This document shows positions 35,588 to 44,154 of a stretch of DNA of 64,000 bases, piece after piece (position 1 is the first letter of the stretch; the number at the start of each line of letters is the position of its first letter). This DNA comes from HdN1 sp052035295 (GTDB taxonomy: Bacteria; Pseudomonadota; Gammaproteobacteria; Pseudomonadales; Ketobacteraceae), in assembly GCA_052035295.1 (NCBI GenBank), contig JBPOHS010000002.1, positions 1 to 64,000 of the forward strand. The letters run 5' to 3'. Below the pieces are notes generated by a model that was not told the DNA's origin, made no database searches, and saw nothing but the letters and a program-made list of their open reading frames with translations. Both the position numbers and the translations under genes were made by a program.

Positions 35588-36103
35588 ATGTCACGTTATC
35601 GTCCACCGTCGGTTCCCTCATCGCCCCTTGTTACGCCGGAAGGCCGCCGCAAGCTCGAAGATGAGTTGCGTTATTTGTGCGACAAGCATCGTCCTGAAGT
35701 AACGCGGGCATTGGCGGCCGCCGCCGCTGAGGGCGATCGTTCGGAAAATGCGGAATACATTTACCGCAAGAAACAGTTGCGGGAAATCGACAGCCGTATC
35801 CGTTACCTGGTCAAACGCCTCGAAGTGCTGAAAGCCGTTTCCCAGCAGCCCGACGATCCCAGCCGGGTATTTTTTGGTGCCTGGGTCGTGCTCGATGATG
35901 AAGACGGCAACGAACATCGGTATCGTATTGTCGGTGCCGATGAAATCGATCTCGACAAAGGCTGGATCAGTATCGATGCGCCACTGGCAAGAGCCTTGCT
36001 GAAAAAGCAGGAGGGTGAGGAAGTTGTCATGAATACCGCCAAAGGTACGTTGCGATACGACATTGTCAGCATTGAATATACTGTCAACCCGCTGGAATCT
36101 TGA
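35588..36103 (+). CDS. greB: Transcription elongation factor GreB
   Basis: This 171-residue protein rescues backtracked RNA polymerase by stimulating transcript cleavage. The N-terminal coiled-coil has LVTPEGRRKLEDELRYL and the acidic tip AEGDRSENAEYIYRKKQLREID, where the two acidic residues (D, E) that enter the polymerase channel are conserved. The YRKKQLREIDSRIRYL basic patch marks GreB rather than GreA. The ATG at 35588 is used; the upstream frame overlaps the previous gene. apbE starts three bases after its stop. Confidence 0.95.
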   Translation: MSRYRPPSVPSSPLVTPEGRRKLEDELRYLCDKHRPEVTRALAAAAAEGDRSENAEYIYRKKQLREIDSRIRYLVKRLEVLKAVSQQPDDPSRVFFGAWVVLDDEDGNEHRYRIVGADEIDLDKGWISIDAPLARALLKKQEGEEVVMNTAKGTLRYDIVSIEYTVNPLES

Positions 36104-36106
36104 CCC

Positions 36107-37099
36107 ATGCGTCCATGGCTCGGCTTTTTGCCGTCACTGGTTTTGTTGCTTTCTGCCACCGTGCACGCGGAATGGTATCAGCGCGAAGAACCCATCATGG
36201 GAACCTCAGTAGCGGTGGAGCTGTGGTTAGACGATGAATCAGGGTCAAAAGACAAAACGCATGCCGAAAAGCTGATCAACGATGTCATGCGGGAAATGCG
36301 TCGTATCGACGCTGGCATGAGTCCCTATATTGCTACCAGTGAACTCTCTCGTCTGAACGCCAGCGCGGCGGCAGCCGCCATGCCGGTGTCGAAAGAATTG
36401 TTCGACCTGATCGAGCGTTCACTGTATTTCAGCGAAAAAAGTGACGGTGCCTTTGATATCACGTTTGCGTCGGTTGGTCATCGTTATGACTATCGTCAGA
36501 AAAAGAAACCGGGTGACGATGACATTCGCAAGCTGCTTCCACTGATTGACTACCATCACCTGCGCCTTGACCGGAACGCCCATTCCATTCGATATGATGC
36601 CCAAGGCGTCGTGGTGGATCTGGGGGGAATCGCCAAGGGCTATGCGGTCGATCGGGGCATTGCGATTCTCGCGGGCGCCGGCATCAAGCACGCCATCGTC
36701 ACGGCAGGCGGCGACAGTCGTATCCTGGGAGATCGGCGTGGTCGCTTGTGGATGGTAGGTATCAAAAACCCCCGTGGTGAGGGCAGTGTCATACGGCTTC
36801 CGGTAGAAAACATGGCGGTTTCCACGTCCGGCGATTACGAACGCTATTTCGAGGCTGATGGAACACGCTATCACCACATTCTCAATCCCAAGACCGGAAA
36901 ATCAGCCAGCGAAGTGCGCAGCGTAACCATTCTCGGCGATGACGCGACCACCACGGATGCCATGTCGACAACCGTGTTCGTGCTTGGCGTTGATAAAGGT
37001 CTGGCGCTTGTCAATCGCATGCGAAACCTGTCCGCCGTCATTATCTCGAATGATGGAAAAGTGTACTATTCGGACGATCTTGTCGGGGACGGCGAATAA
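36107..37099 (+). CDS. apbE: FAD:protein FMN transferase ApbE
   Basis: This 330-residue exported protein starts with a signal peptide (LPSLVLLLSATVHA) and shows the ApbE set: PIMGTSVAVELW, DLGGIAKGYAVDRG (FAD/Mg binding), TAGGDSRILG, and TGKSASEVRSVTIL with DATTTDAMSTTVFVLG near the end. It attaches FMN to Thr residues of flavoproteins such as NqrB/C or RnfG in the periplasm. No Nqr or Rnf genes are in this window, so its target is unknown. It follows greB by three bases. Confidence 0.92.
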   Translation: MRPWLGFLPSLVLLLSATVHAEWYQREEPIMGTSVAVELWLDDESGSKDKTHAEKLINDVMREMRRIDAGMSPYIATSELSRLNASAAAAAMPVSKELFDLIERSLYFSEKSDGAFDITFASVGHRYDYRQKKKPGDDDIRKLLPLIDYHHLRLDRNAHSIRYDAQGVVVDLGGIAKGYAVDRGIAILAGAGIKHAIVTAGGDSRILGDRRGRLWMVGIKNPRGEGSVIRLPVENMAVSTSGDYERYFEADGTRYHHILNPKTGKSASEVRSVTILGDDATTTDAMSTTVFVLGVDKGLALVNRMRNLSAVIISNDGKVYYSDDLVGDGE

Positions 37100-37181
37100 A
37101 CGCATTGAGTTCACCCGCAGGGCCATAACCTGATTGTCAGGCAGGCGATTTTTGGTAATTTTCACCTTTTGTCCGAATGCG

Positions 37182-37197
37182 TGGCATCGTGGTTGCA
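37182..37197 (+). promoter_or_regulatory. Sigma-54 (-24/-12) type promoter
   Basis: TGGCATCGTGGTTGCA fits the RpoN consensus TGGCAC-N5-TTGCA with one mismatch and the right 12-base spacing between the -24 GG (37183-37184) and the -12 GC (37195-37196). The inferred start is near 37208, 45 bases before the GGDEF-EAL gene. Confidence 0.6.
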
Positions 37198-37252
37198 CGG
37201 AATTAGTCATGCTCGCAAACTCTGGTGAGCGACCCCGTCAGGATGAATTTGT

Positions 37253-39664
37253 ATGGAAAAGAGTGGCATAGCATCGCCTGTCAATCCTGTTGCGCTTGCG
37301 CAAGTGCCGCCTTTTGTATTGCTGAGAACCCGCAGTGGCCAACTTTACAGCGACAATTTGCGCTTTCTGACCGAAAAAACCGGTAAACGTGCTGCGTTGC
37401 GCGAGATGTTGGTTGAGCAGCTAACTCGTTTAGGGCAAAGCAAGAGCACGCTTCTTTGTGATCGCCCCCTGATTGAGCATTTACAAGTGGTCAGCGATTC
37501 ATGGGTCAGTGTTCAAGTGCCCTTGATCAGTCGCAGCGAGAAGTTTGCTGACCAGTGGGTGTCGTTTGTGTATCCGGCGCGCCAATGGGCATCGCAGATT
37601 CCTGAGGGCGGCCTGCGTGTCTGGTTGTCGCATTTGACCGGGGAAGCGACGGCAGTCGATGGCCTCGATGCCACGCCTTCTGCGATTTCCGAAGATGACG
37701 TGCCGGTCTTTTTGCCCCCGCATTCTGCGCGGCTGCTTCGTAGCGACGTGGTCGCGTGGCTGGGCGAAACCAAGGGCCTGCCGGTAGGGGATTCGCACGC
37801 GGCCAGGCAGTTGCGGGTTCCTGTCATGGATTTCAAGGGCGTTCCACGACTTTCAGTCACGACCCAATGGTTGTTGTATGGGGAGGATAGTCAGGTGCAG
37901 GCGATATTGCAGTGCGCGTATTTCCCGGCGCAGTCAATTCAGATCGAGCACGAAAAACAGCTCGCGGCGACGGTGTTCGAAGCCATCAGCGAAGGCATCT
38001 TCATTACCGACCGCGAAGGGTTCATCGTGCGTGCCAACCGCGCGTTCCGCACCATGACCGGGTTCGAACAGGATGATCTGCAGGGATTGCACTGCAGCCG
38101 GTTGTGGGAAGAGCACCTCAGTAACGGCCTGTTCAAGACCATGCGCAAAATGCTGGATGAGGGTGAGCACTGGCGTATCGAAACCGGTATCGTCTGCAAG
38201 GACACCCAGGTCAAGCCGGCCATTCTCGGCATCAATGCGACCCGCGACAGCGAAAATCAGGTTTCGCACTATGTCGGCGTGCTGGTCGACATGGCCGAGA
38301 AAAAGCAGAATGAGCAGCGTATCTATCGACTGGCGTATTTTGATTCGCTCACCGAAATTCCCAATCGCGTTTCATTTTTCGAGCGCTTGAATCGGGCCTT
38401 GGCCAACGCCCGCCGCACGCGTGAATCGCTCGCAGTATTGTTCCTTGATCTCGACCGTTTCAAACCAATCAATGATTCACTGGGACATACCGCCGGGGAT
38501 CAGCTGCTCAAGGCCGTGGCCAGACGTTTGCTTTATTGCATTCGGGAAAACGATATGGTGGCCAGGGTAGGCGGGGATGAATTTGCCATCCTGTTGACCG
38601 ATCTGGCCACGCAGGAAGAAGCCGAAAACACGGCGGTAAAAACAGCGCGCCGTATTCTGTCCCAGTTCAGCACCGCGTTCCTGATCGAAGGTCGCGAATT
38701 GTACACGTCGACCAGTATCGGCATCGCCTTGTACCCGCGTGACGGTCAGCTGCCGGAAGAACTGGTGCGCAATTCCGACATGGCGATGTACGCGGCCAAA
38801 AAGGGTGGCAAAAACAATTTCCATTTTTACGACAGCACGATGAACGTGCAGGCCATGGAACGTCTGATCATGGAAAGCGCGTTGCGCAAGGCGCTTGCCA
38901 ACGATGAGTTCGAACTGCATTTCCAGCCGCAGTGCGAAGCCGCCAGTGGCGCGTTGGCCGGGTTGGAAGTACTGCTGCGCTGGCAGCATCCTCGCTTTGG
39001 TTCCCTCGAGCCCACCCAATTTCTGGAGATGGCCGAAGAAACCGATCTGATCATTCCGATCGGCGAATGGGTGATCGAAAAATCACTGGAAACCCTGGCG
39101 CAATGGTTGTCGCAAGGATTTGATCCGGGCCGGCTCGCGATCAACGTGTCGGCAACCCAGTTCAAGCGCGCGAATTTTGTCGAGTGGTTATTGTTGCAGA
39201 CCGAGAAGCACGGGATTGATCCGCACCACATTGAAGTTGAAATTACCGAACATGCGGTAATGGAAGACGTCAACCGGTCGCTGGCCATTCTGACCCGGCT
39301 CAGTCACGCCGGCATCAAGATCGCCATCGATGATTTTGGCGTCGGCTATTCCTCGTTGAACTACCTGCGCCGCTTCCCGGTCAACACGCTCAAGATCGAT
39401 CGGGATTTCGTGCGTGACCTGGAAATGGAAGGTGGCACCCAGGCACTCATCAATGCCGTTATTGCGATCGGCAAGAGTCTGCATCTGGGCGTGATTGCCG
39501 AGGGTGTGGAAACGGCCGAGCAATATGCCTATCTGAAAGAGCACGGATGCGACTGGGTGCAGGGTGTTTTCCTGAGCCCGCCCCTGAGCGCCGATGCCAT
39601 TATCGACAAATATTTCTGCAATGTGCTCGAAGACTTGCCGCTGGAGCCAGAGGAGATCTGCTGA
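37253..39664 (+). CDS. PAS-GGDEF-EAL cyclic-di-GMP enzyme
   Basis: This 803-residue soluble protein has an unassigned N-terminal region (about residues 1-230), a PAS domain (about 240-355, GIFITDREGFIVRANRAFRTMTG), a GGDEF domain with intact GGDEF (about 440-444) and a C-terminal EAL domain. The EAL signature is EVL (GLEVLLRWQHP, E near 572), and DDFGVGYSSLNYL has the catalytic acidic pair. An RxxD site in the GGDEF domain is not clear (RENDMVARV holds R-E-N-D). Both synthesis and breakdown of c-di-GMP are possible. There are no membrane spans. A sigma-54-type promoter precedes it. Confidence 0.9.
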   Translation: MEKSGIASPVNPVALAQVPPFVLLRTRSGQLYSDNLRFLTEKTGKRAALREMLVEQLTRLGQSKSTLLCDRPLIEHLQVVSDSWVSVQVPLISRSEKFADQWVSFVYPARQWASQIPEGGLRVWLSHLTGEATAVDGLDATPSAISEDDVPVFLPPHSARLLRSDVVAWLGETKGLPVGDSHAARQLRVPVMDFKGVPRLSVTTQWLLYGEDSQVQAILQCAYFPAQSIQIEHEKQLAATVFEAISEGIFITDREGFIVRANRAFRTMTGFEQDDLQGLHCSRLWEEHLSNGLFKTMRKMLDEGEHWRIETGIVCKDTQVKPAILGINATRDSENQVSHYVGVLVDMAEKKQNEQRIYRLAYFDSLTEIPNRVSFFERLNRALANARRTRESLAVLFLDLDRFKPINDSLGHTAGDQLLKAVARRLLYCIRENDMVARVGGDEFAILLTDLATQEEAENTAVKTARRILSQFSTAFLIEGRELYTSTSIGIALYPRDGQLPEELVRNSDMAMYAAKKGGKNNFHFYDSTMNVQAMERLIMESALRKALANDEFELHFQPQCEAASGALAGLEVLLRWQHPRFGSLEPTQFLEMAEETDLIIPIGEWVIEKSLETLAQWLSQGFDPGRLAINVSATQFKRANFVEWLLLQTEKHGIDPHHIEVEITEHAVMEDVNRSLAILTRLSHAGIKIAIDDFGVGYSSLNYLRRFPVNTLKIDRDFVRDLEMEGGTQALINAVIAIGKSLHLGVIAEGVETAEQYAYLKEHGCDWVQGVFLSPPLSADAIIDKYFCNVLEDLPLEPEEIC

Positions 39665-39677
39665 GGCCTTGCCAGTA

Positions 39678-40307
39678 TCAACTGGCTTGTGGGGTTGCGA
39701 CCTTCAACGCCATGCCTTGGCTGCCGGTGAGGATGATGCGGAGCTCCAGCATCAGCTTGTCGGCGATGGGCTGGCGCTTCTCCTTGGGTAGATCGATGGC
39801 TTCAATGCCGCCATCGAACACCAGATTCACCATCATTTCAGCGATGACGTCGATATGAATGAGCGGTTGATTACGGGTAGGGGAGTCCTTGCTCAGGTCA
39901 TCCACCAGTTCGTCGACGAAGCGTTGTTTTTCTTTTTTGATCGCCTCGCGGAAGCTGCGGGGGCCACCGGCCCGGTCGCCCATCAACAATTTGAACAGCT
40001 GTGGATTGCGGTCGATAAACATCATGAAGGTTTCTATCGATGTCGTGACCACGCTGCCTTCGGTCTTTACCCGGTGGCGGGCCTTGCGCATCAGATGACG
40101 CAGTGACAGCCCCACCTCGTCCACCATCGCCAGCCCCAATTCCTCCATGTCGACAAAGTAGCGATAGAACGTTGCCGGTGCCACGCCGGCTTCGCGCGTG
40201 ACCTCACGCAGGCTCAGTGCCGGAAACCCTTTGTCGGCGCTCAGGTTGAGCGCGGCGGCCACAATGGCGCCGCGCGTCTTTTCACGTTGTTCGGATCTGC
40301 TTGCCAT
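39678..40307 (-). CDS. fabR: TetR-family lipid regulator FabR
   Basis: This 209-residue TetR protein aligns by eye along its length with E. coli FabR: SEQREKTRGAIVAAAL, LSLREVTREAGVAPATFYRYF, MEELGLAMVDEVGLSLRHLMRKAR. FabR/DesT-type regulators sense the balance of saturated and unsaturated acyl-CoA or acyl-ACP and repress unsaturated fatty acid genes. It is divergent from a fatty acid desaturase at 40561 with an operator-like palindrome inside that gene's promoter, matching the role. The symbol is by similarity; DesT is the alternative. Confidence 0.85.
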   Translation of the reverse strand: MASRSEQREKTRGAIVAAALNLSADKGFPALSLREVTREAGVAPATFYRYFVDMEELGLAMVDEVGLSLRHLMRKARHRVKTEGSVVTTSIETFMMFIDRNPQLFKLLMGDRAGGPRSFREAIKKEKQRFVDELVDDLSKDSPTRNQPLIHIDVIAEMMVNLVFDGGIEAIDLPKEKRQPIADKLMLELRIILTGSQGMALKVATPQAS

Positions 40308-40384
40308 GCGGGGGAATGCCGTTGGTGTTCAAAGAGGCATGGTATCAACAAAACATCGCCTTGCACCACAACCGCCGTCCGGGT

Positions 40385-40414
40385 TTGACATAAAAGAAAA
40401 CGAACGTTTACTAT
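40385..40414 (+). promoter_or_regulatory. Desaturase promoter with embedded operator
   Basis: TTGACA (40385-40390) and TACTAT (40409-40414) form a sigma-70 promoter with an 18-base spacer. Inside the spacer lies the inverted repeat AAACG-AA-CGTTT (40398-40409). A regulator bound there would block RNA polymerase; the divergent FabR is the likely binder. The start codon is about 140 bases downstream. Confidence 0.7.
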
Positions 40415-40560
40415 TACGCAGCTTTTCTTTGTGTTTGTTGCGTCTTTGAGCGGATTGAATGTGAAATAAAGACAATAAATACAGGTATATGAATGGTGTC
40501 ATGCTTGTCCCGTATGACACATAAAGCGAAACAAATGTTTATTAAAAATGGAGAACGTGG

Positions 40561-41604
40561 ATGGCCTCCGCCGAACAAGTCCGACAGCTACGTGATCGCA
40601 TCCGGCGGGAACTGCCTGCCGACACCTTCAAGGAAGAGCCATGGCGGCTGGTCTGGTTTCTGCCGCTGGTCGCTGTGGTAATCCTTTGTGACGTGGTGAT
40701 CGCCCAGGGTGAACCTGGCTGGTTGGCGTGCCTGCTGCTGTCATTGGTGATTGGTCATTGCTACGGCGCGCTAGGGTTCCTGGCGCATGAGGTATCGCAT
40801 GGTGCCCTGGGGGTTCAGGGGCGGTGGAAGAGCTTTTTTGCCGGGCTTGGTTTTGCCCCCTTTCTGGTAACACCTGCGTTCTGGCACCGGTGGCATAACG
40901 TGGTGCACCACGGTAATACCAACCGGGGGGACCTGGATCCCGACAGCTTCGGCACCATGAAGCGCTATGAGCGCCATCCCTCACAAAAGAAATTGCTGAA
41001 GCTCGCACCGGGTTCCGGCACTTGGTATAGCTATTTTTTCCTGTTTTATTCGTTTTTGCTGCACAGTCAGGTGGTGTTGTGGTTGCAAACCAAGCATCGC
41101 AAGGAATTCGCCGGTTTCGATCGTGTTGGCGCCATTCGCAACATGTTGCTTATGTTGCTGTTCTGGGTGGGGCTGGGTGTGTGGATGGGGCCGAAAGCCG
41201 CGTTTTTCGCGCTGGTGCTGCCGCTGCTATGGGGTAACTCCATTGTTCAGGGCTACATTCTGACCAATCACTTCATGCGCCCGCAGACCGAGGTGAATGA
41301 TCCGGTGGAAAACTCAATGAGCCTGCGCACCCTGAAAGTGCTGGATGCGCTGCATTTCCATTTCAGTCACCATGTGGAACACCATTTGTTCCCCAAGATG
41401 TCGTCACGGCAGGCACCGAAGGTGAGAGCCTGGTTTTTGCAGAACATGCCGGAACGCTATGTGTGGCCGACGCACCTGCAGGCACTCCGTTACATGTATT
41501 CGACACCGAAAGTTTACCTGGATGCAAATACGCTGGTGGATGTGAATAATCCGTCGTATACGGTGGAGATTCATGCCTTGACGGAGAAACTACAAGCGGT
41601 TTGA
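40561..41604 (+). CDS. Membrane fatty acid desaturase
   Basis: This 347-residue di-iron membrane enzyme has the three histidine boxes of fatty acid desaturases: HEVSH (H76, H80), HNVVHH (H112, H116, H117) and HHVEHH (H270, H271, H274, H275). Hydrophobic pairs flank them. It introduces a double bond into membrane acyl chains using O2 and electrons from a ferredoxin-type donor; the position of the bond is not readable. GGAG lies 7 bases before the ATG. Control by divergent FabR is likely. A different electron-transfer candidate, the Rieske protein at 43751, is nearby but not in the same operon. Confidence 0.9.
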   Translation: MASAEQVRQLRDRIRRELPADTFKEEPWRLVWFLPLVAVVILCDVVIAQGEPGWLACLLLSLVIGHCYGALGFLAHEVSHGALGVQGRWKSFFAGLGFAPFLVTPAFWHRWHNVVHHGNTNRGDLDPDSFGTMKRYERHPSQKKLLKLAPGSGTWYSYFFLFYSFLLHSQVVLWLQTKHRKEFAGFDRVGAIRNMLLMLLFWVGLGVWMGPKAAFFALVLPLLWGNSIVQGYILTNHFMRPQTEVNDPVENSMSLRTLKVLDALHFHFSHHVEHHLFPKMSSRQAPKVRAWFLQNMPERYVWPTHLQALRYMYSTPKVYLDANTLVDVNNPSYTVEIHALTEKLQAV

Positions 41605-41657
41605 GTGCAGTATTGAAGACCGGATCAGTGTCTGGCGTAGGCAAAGGGATTTGTGAA

Positions 41658-42326
41658 TCACCCCAACGTCGGAAACAATCGCTTCATTTCTGCCTGCCAG
41701 TATGACACCACATAGTCGGTGAGGGCGTTTGCCGGCGCTTTTACCTCAGCATAGCGCCCCGACATCCATTGCGTCGCGTAGCATTCAAACAGCGCGAACA
41801 CGCCGTCCATGAACAGTGCCAGCTTGATTTTGTCGGCATCGGTCGTTCCTACCAGACCGATATTGGCGAGCACATTGCCCCAGCTATCCTTGTTGTCTCG
41901 ATAAAAACGGTTAAGGTAAGTGGCCAGTGGTGAATTGGGTTGGTCACGTTCAGCCCACACCATGCGGCAGAGCGCTTGCTGCTCGCGAATGATGTCGAAC
42001 CCCACCAGAAACAGCCGGTAAATCATGCCGCGAATTTCGTCAGGTTTCAGTGTCTGCACGACTGAGACCAGTGCTTCCTGCAGGGGGCGGATAAATCGCT
42101 CGGCGACATTTTCTGCCATCGCCTCGAACAATTGATCCATGTTTTCGAAATGCACATAGAAACTTGGTTGCGCAATGCCTGCGCGCTTGGCGATCTTGTT
42201 CATGCTGAAGCCGACATAGCCTTCTTCGATCAATGTATTGATCGCCGCGTCGAGAATGCGGGCACGGGTTTGTGCCTTGAGCTCGGTCCGGCTGAGAGAG
42301 GATCTGGCGGTAGCGTTTGCGGGCAT
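41658..42326 (-). CDS. TetR-family transcriptional regulator
   Basis: This 222-residue protein has a TetR DNA-binding domain (about residues 20-66; TRARILDAAINTLIEEGY, IAKRAGIAQPSFYVHFENMDQLF) and a full C-terminal ligand domain. It is divergent from the serine hydrolase at 42447; two matching 16-bp palindromic sites lie between them. That arrangement makes it the probable repressor of the hydrolase and of itself. The ligand is unknown. It converges with the desaturase gene (53-base gap). Confidence 0.87.
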   Translation of the reverse strand: MPANATARSSLSRTELKAQTRARILDAAINTLIEEGYVGFSMNKIAKRAGIAQPSFYVHFENMDQLFEAMAENVAERFIRPLQEALVSVVQTLKPDEIRGMIYRLFLVGFDIIREQQALCRMVWAERDQPNSPLATYLNRFYRDNKDSWGNVLANIGLVGTTDADKIKLALFMDGVFALFECYATQWMSGRYAEVKAPANALTDYVVSYWQAEMKRLFPTLG

Positions 42327-42372
42327 GAACGGTCCTGACAGCTGTGCTGAGAATGCTTGACTCGGGAGTCCA

Positions 42373-42411
42373 CCTATAAGATTATAGTCTGAACGCCTAT
42401 TGAGTTATAGG
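42373..42411. promoter_or_regulatory. Pair of TetR-type operators
   Basis: CCTATAAGATTATAGT (42373-42388) and CCTATTGAGTTATAGG (42396-42411) are two aligned 16-bp imperfect palindromes, centres 23 bases apart. Their outer arms also form a 9-bp perfect repeat (CACCTATAA/TTATAGGTG). They lie in the 120 bases between the divergent TetR gene and the hydrolase and suggest two dimers bound side by side. Confidence 0.7.
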
Positions 42412-42446
42412 TGTAACTATTCTAACAAGTGCGGAGTGGGTTTTAT

Positions 42447-43685
42447 ATGGTACTGCAAGGTGAATTTCATCCGGATTTCGGTCAGGTGGCTGAGTCCCTC
42501 ATCAAACTGCTGCCAAAGAAATCCGCGGGTGGCGCGTCACTTTGTATCTACCATCAGGGCGAAAAAGTCGTCGATGTGTGGGGTGGGACGCGTGACCGTG
42601 AGGGGCAGCCTTGGGAAAAGGACACGATCGCCTTCTCTGCATCCACCACCAAAGGGGTGACCTCGACGCTTCTGCATATCCTGGTGGATCAAGGGCTTGC
42701 AGATTATGACGATACTGTCGCCAAGCATTGGCCCGCGTTTGCGCAAAACGGCAAGCAGGACATCACCATCCGCCAGGCCATGTCACATCAGGCCGGGTTG
42801 TATAACATTGCCGACAGTGGGTTCACGCTGGATCACCTGTATAACTGGGACAAAGCCTTGCAAGTGCTGGAAGAGGCGACCCCGGTTCATGCCCCGGGCC
42901 TGCACAGTGCCTATCACGCGCTCACCTACGGCCATCTTATCGGCGGCCTGATCGAGAAGATCGCGGGTCAGCCCTTCCAGCAAGTGCTGAAGGAGCTGCT
43001 CGCGGATCCACTGGACCTGGATGGGCTCTATATTGGCGTGCCTGACGATGAGCTGCATCGTGCTGCGCACCTGATCACCCTGAATGGCCGCATTGGTCTG
43101 GCGTTGAAAGGCTACAAGCGCATTGACCCGCGTGTTCGTCGATGGATTGCCGCATTGTCGAAATTGGTGGGGCTGGATTTCTCGCAGTTCGCCAAGGCGT
43201 TGATTCCCGATTTTGTCGATGAAATCAATTTCAATGACAAGCAGGCGATGCAGGCGATCATTCCCGCCGCTAACGGTGCGTTTACAGCGCGGTCGTTGGC
43301 CAAGATGTATGCGGCGCTTGCGAATGGTGGCGAGTTTGAAGGTGTACGCATTCTGTCAGAAGAACGCATTGCCCGCATGAGTCAGCAGCAGACGCAGGGT
43401 CGTGACCGTGTGGTGAATTTCCCGATGCGGTGGAAGCTGGGTTACCACCATGTTTATACGATGGGGCAAAGCGTTCCGCACGGGTTTGGACATTTTGGCC
43501 TGGGCGGCTCAGGGGCCTGGTGCGACCCTTCCCGGAAGCTGGCGATGGCGATGACCCTCAATACCGGCGTTGGTACACCCATGGGGGATTTGCGCATTGT
43601 GAAAATGTCGGCGGATATCGTGCGCTGTGCCGATCGCCGTCTGGAATGGAAAGCGCAAAAACCGGTGGCGGTCACGGCGCTTTGA
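42447..43685 (+). CDS. Serine hydrolase of the class C beta-lactamase/EstB esterase family
   Basis: This 412-residue protein has the SxxK active-site motif FSASTTKG (S66, K69). The second motif is AYHALTYG with Y156 in place of the YxN of true beta-lactamases, a feature of family VIII carboxylesterases. No signal peptide is visible, which also argues against a periplasmic lactamase. Likely an intracellular esterase; substrate unknown. The ATG at 42447 is preferred over GTG at 42429 because GGAG lies about 11 bases upstream of it. The divergent TetR with paired operators suggests induction by a small molecule. Confidence 0.85.
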   Translation: MVLQGEFHPDFGQVAESLIKLLPKKSAGGASLCIYHQGEKVVDVWGGTRDREGQPWEKDTIAFSASTTKGVTSTLLHILVDQGLADYDDTVAKHWPAFAQNGKQDITIRQAMSHQAGLYNIADSGFTLDHLYNWDKALQVLEEATPVHAPGLHSAYHALTYGHLIGGLIEKIAGQPFQQVLKELLADPLDLDGLYIGVPDDELHRAAHLITLNGRIGLALKGYKRIDPRVRRWIAALSKLVGLDFSQFAKALIPDFVDEINFNDKQAMQAIIPAANGAFTARSLAKMYAALANGGEFEGVRILSEERIARMSQQQTQGRDRVVNFPMRWKLGYHHVYTMGQSVPHGFGHFGLGGSGAWCDPSRKLAMAMTLNTGVGTPMGDLRIVKMSADIVRCADRRLEWKAQKPVAVTAL

Positions 43686-43712
43686 CATACACACCTCTCT
43701 GAAAGGACAAGC

Positions 43713-43737
43713 GCAGGGCGCGATAACGCCGCCCTGC
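43713..43737. terminator. Hairpin between convergent genes
   Basis: GCAGGGCG (43713-43720) and CGCCCTGC (43730-43737) form a perfect 8-bp stem with a 9-base loop, between the hydrolase and the convergent Rieske gene. No strong T-run follows on either strand. Confidence 0.5.
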
Positions 43738-43750
43738 ATGTCTGACCGGA

Positions 43751-44098
43751 TCAGACCTCGACTTTGACTTGATCGCCTTCGACCACGACCTTGTAGGTCT
43801 TGAGCGCCTTTTCCCCACGAATCATGTTCAGCAATTGCACGCCCGGCGGAAAGTTGGCCCAGTCGCAGACTTCGCCGGTGCGGATATCGAAACGGGCGCG
43901 GTGCAGTGGACACTGAACCTTGCAGTTGTCGACGATCTTTCCTTTCGCCAGATTGGCAAACACGTGTGTGCAGCTGCTCTGGGTGGCGTAGAAGCCGTCA
44001 TCCAGGTGGTACAGCACGATTTTCTCTTCGGCCACCTTGAGGGCTTTCATCTGGCCAACTGCCAGTTCGCCGGTAGTGGCAACGGTATGTAACGCCAT
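43751..44098 (-). CDS. Rieske [2Fe-2S] ferredoxin-like protein
   Basis: This 115-residue protein carries the Rieske ligands C43-x-H45 (SSCTHVF) and C63-x2-H66 (QCPLHRARFD), the soluble non-heme-type pattern of ferredoxins that serve ring-hydroxylating or other monooxygenases. No oxygenase gene is adjacent, so its electron acceptor is unknown. AAGGAGAG precedes the ATG. The dimeric dUTPase gene ends 56 bases upstream on the same strand, making a two-gene unit possible. Confidence 0.88.
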   Translation of the reverse strand: MALHTVATTGELAVGQMKALKVAEEKIVLYHLDDGFYATQSSCTHVFANLAKGKIVDNCKVQCPLHRARFDIRTGEVCDWANFPPGVQLLNMIRGEKALKTYKVVVEGDQVKVEV

Positions 44099-44154
44099 GG
44101 CTCTCTCTCCTTGGGTGCTTTCTTGTTGGGAATCCTGCCGGATTCTTGTCTGGA

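Noticed and set aside
42447..43685. Beta-lactamase resistance gene
   Set aside because: It has SxxK but a YHA in place of YxN and no signal peptide, so an esterase is more likely than a true class C beta-lactamase.
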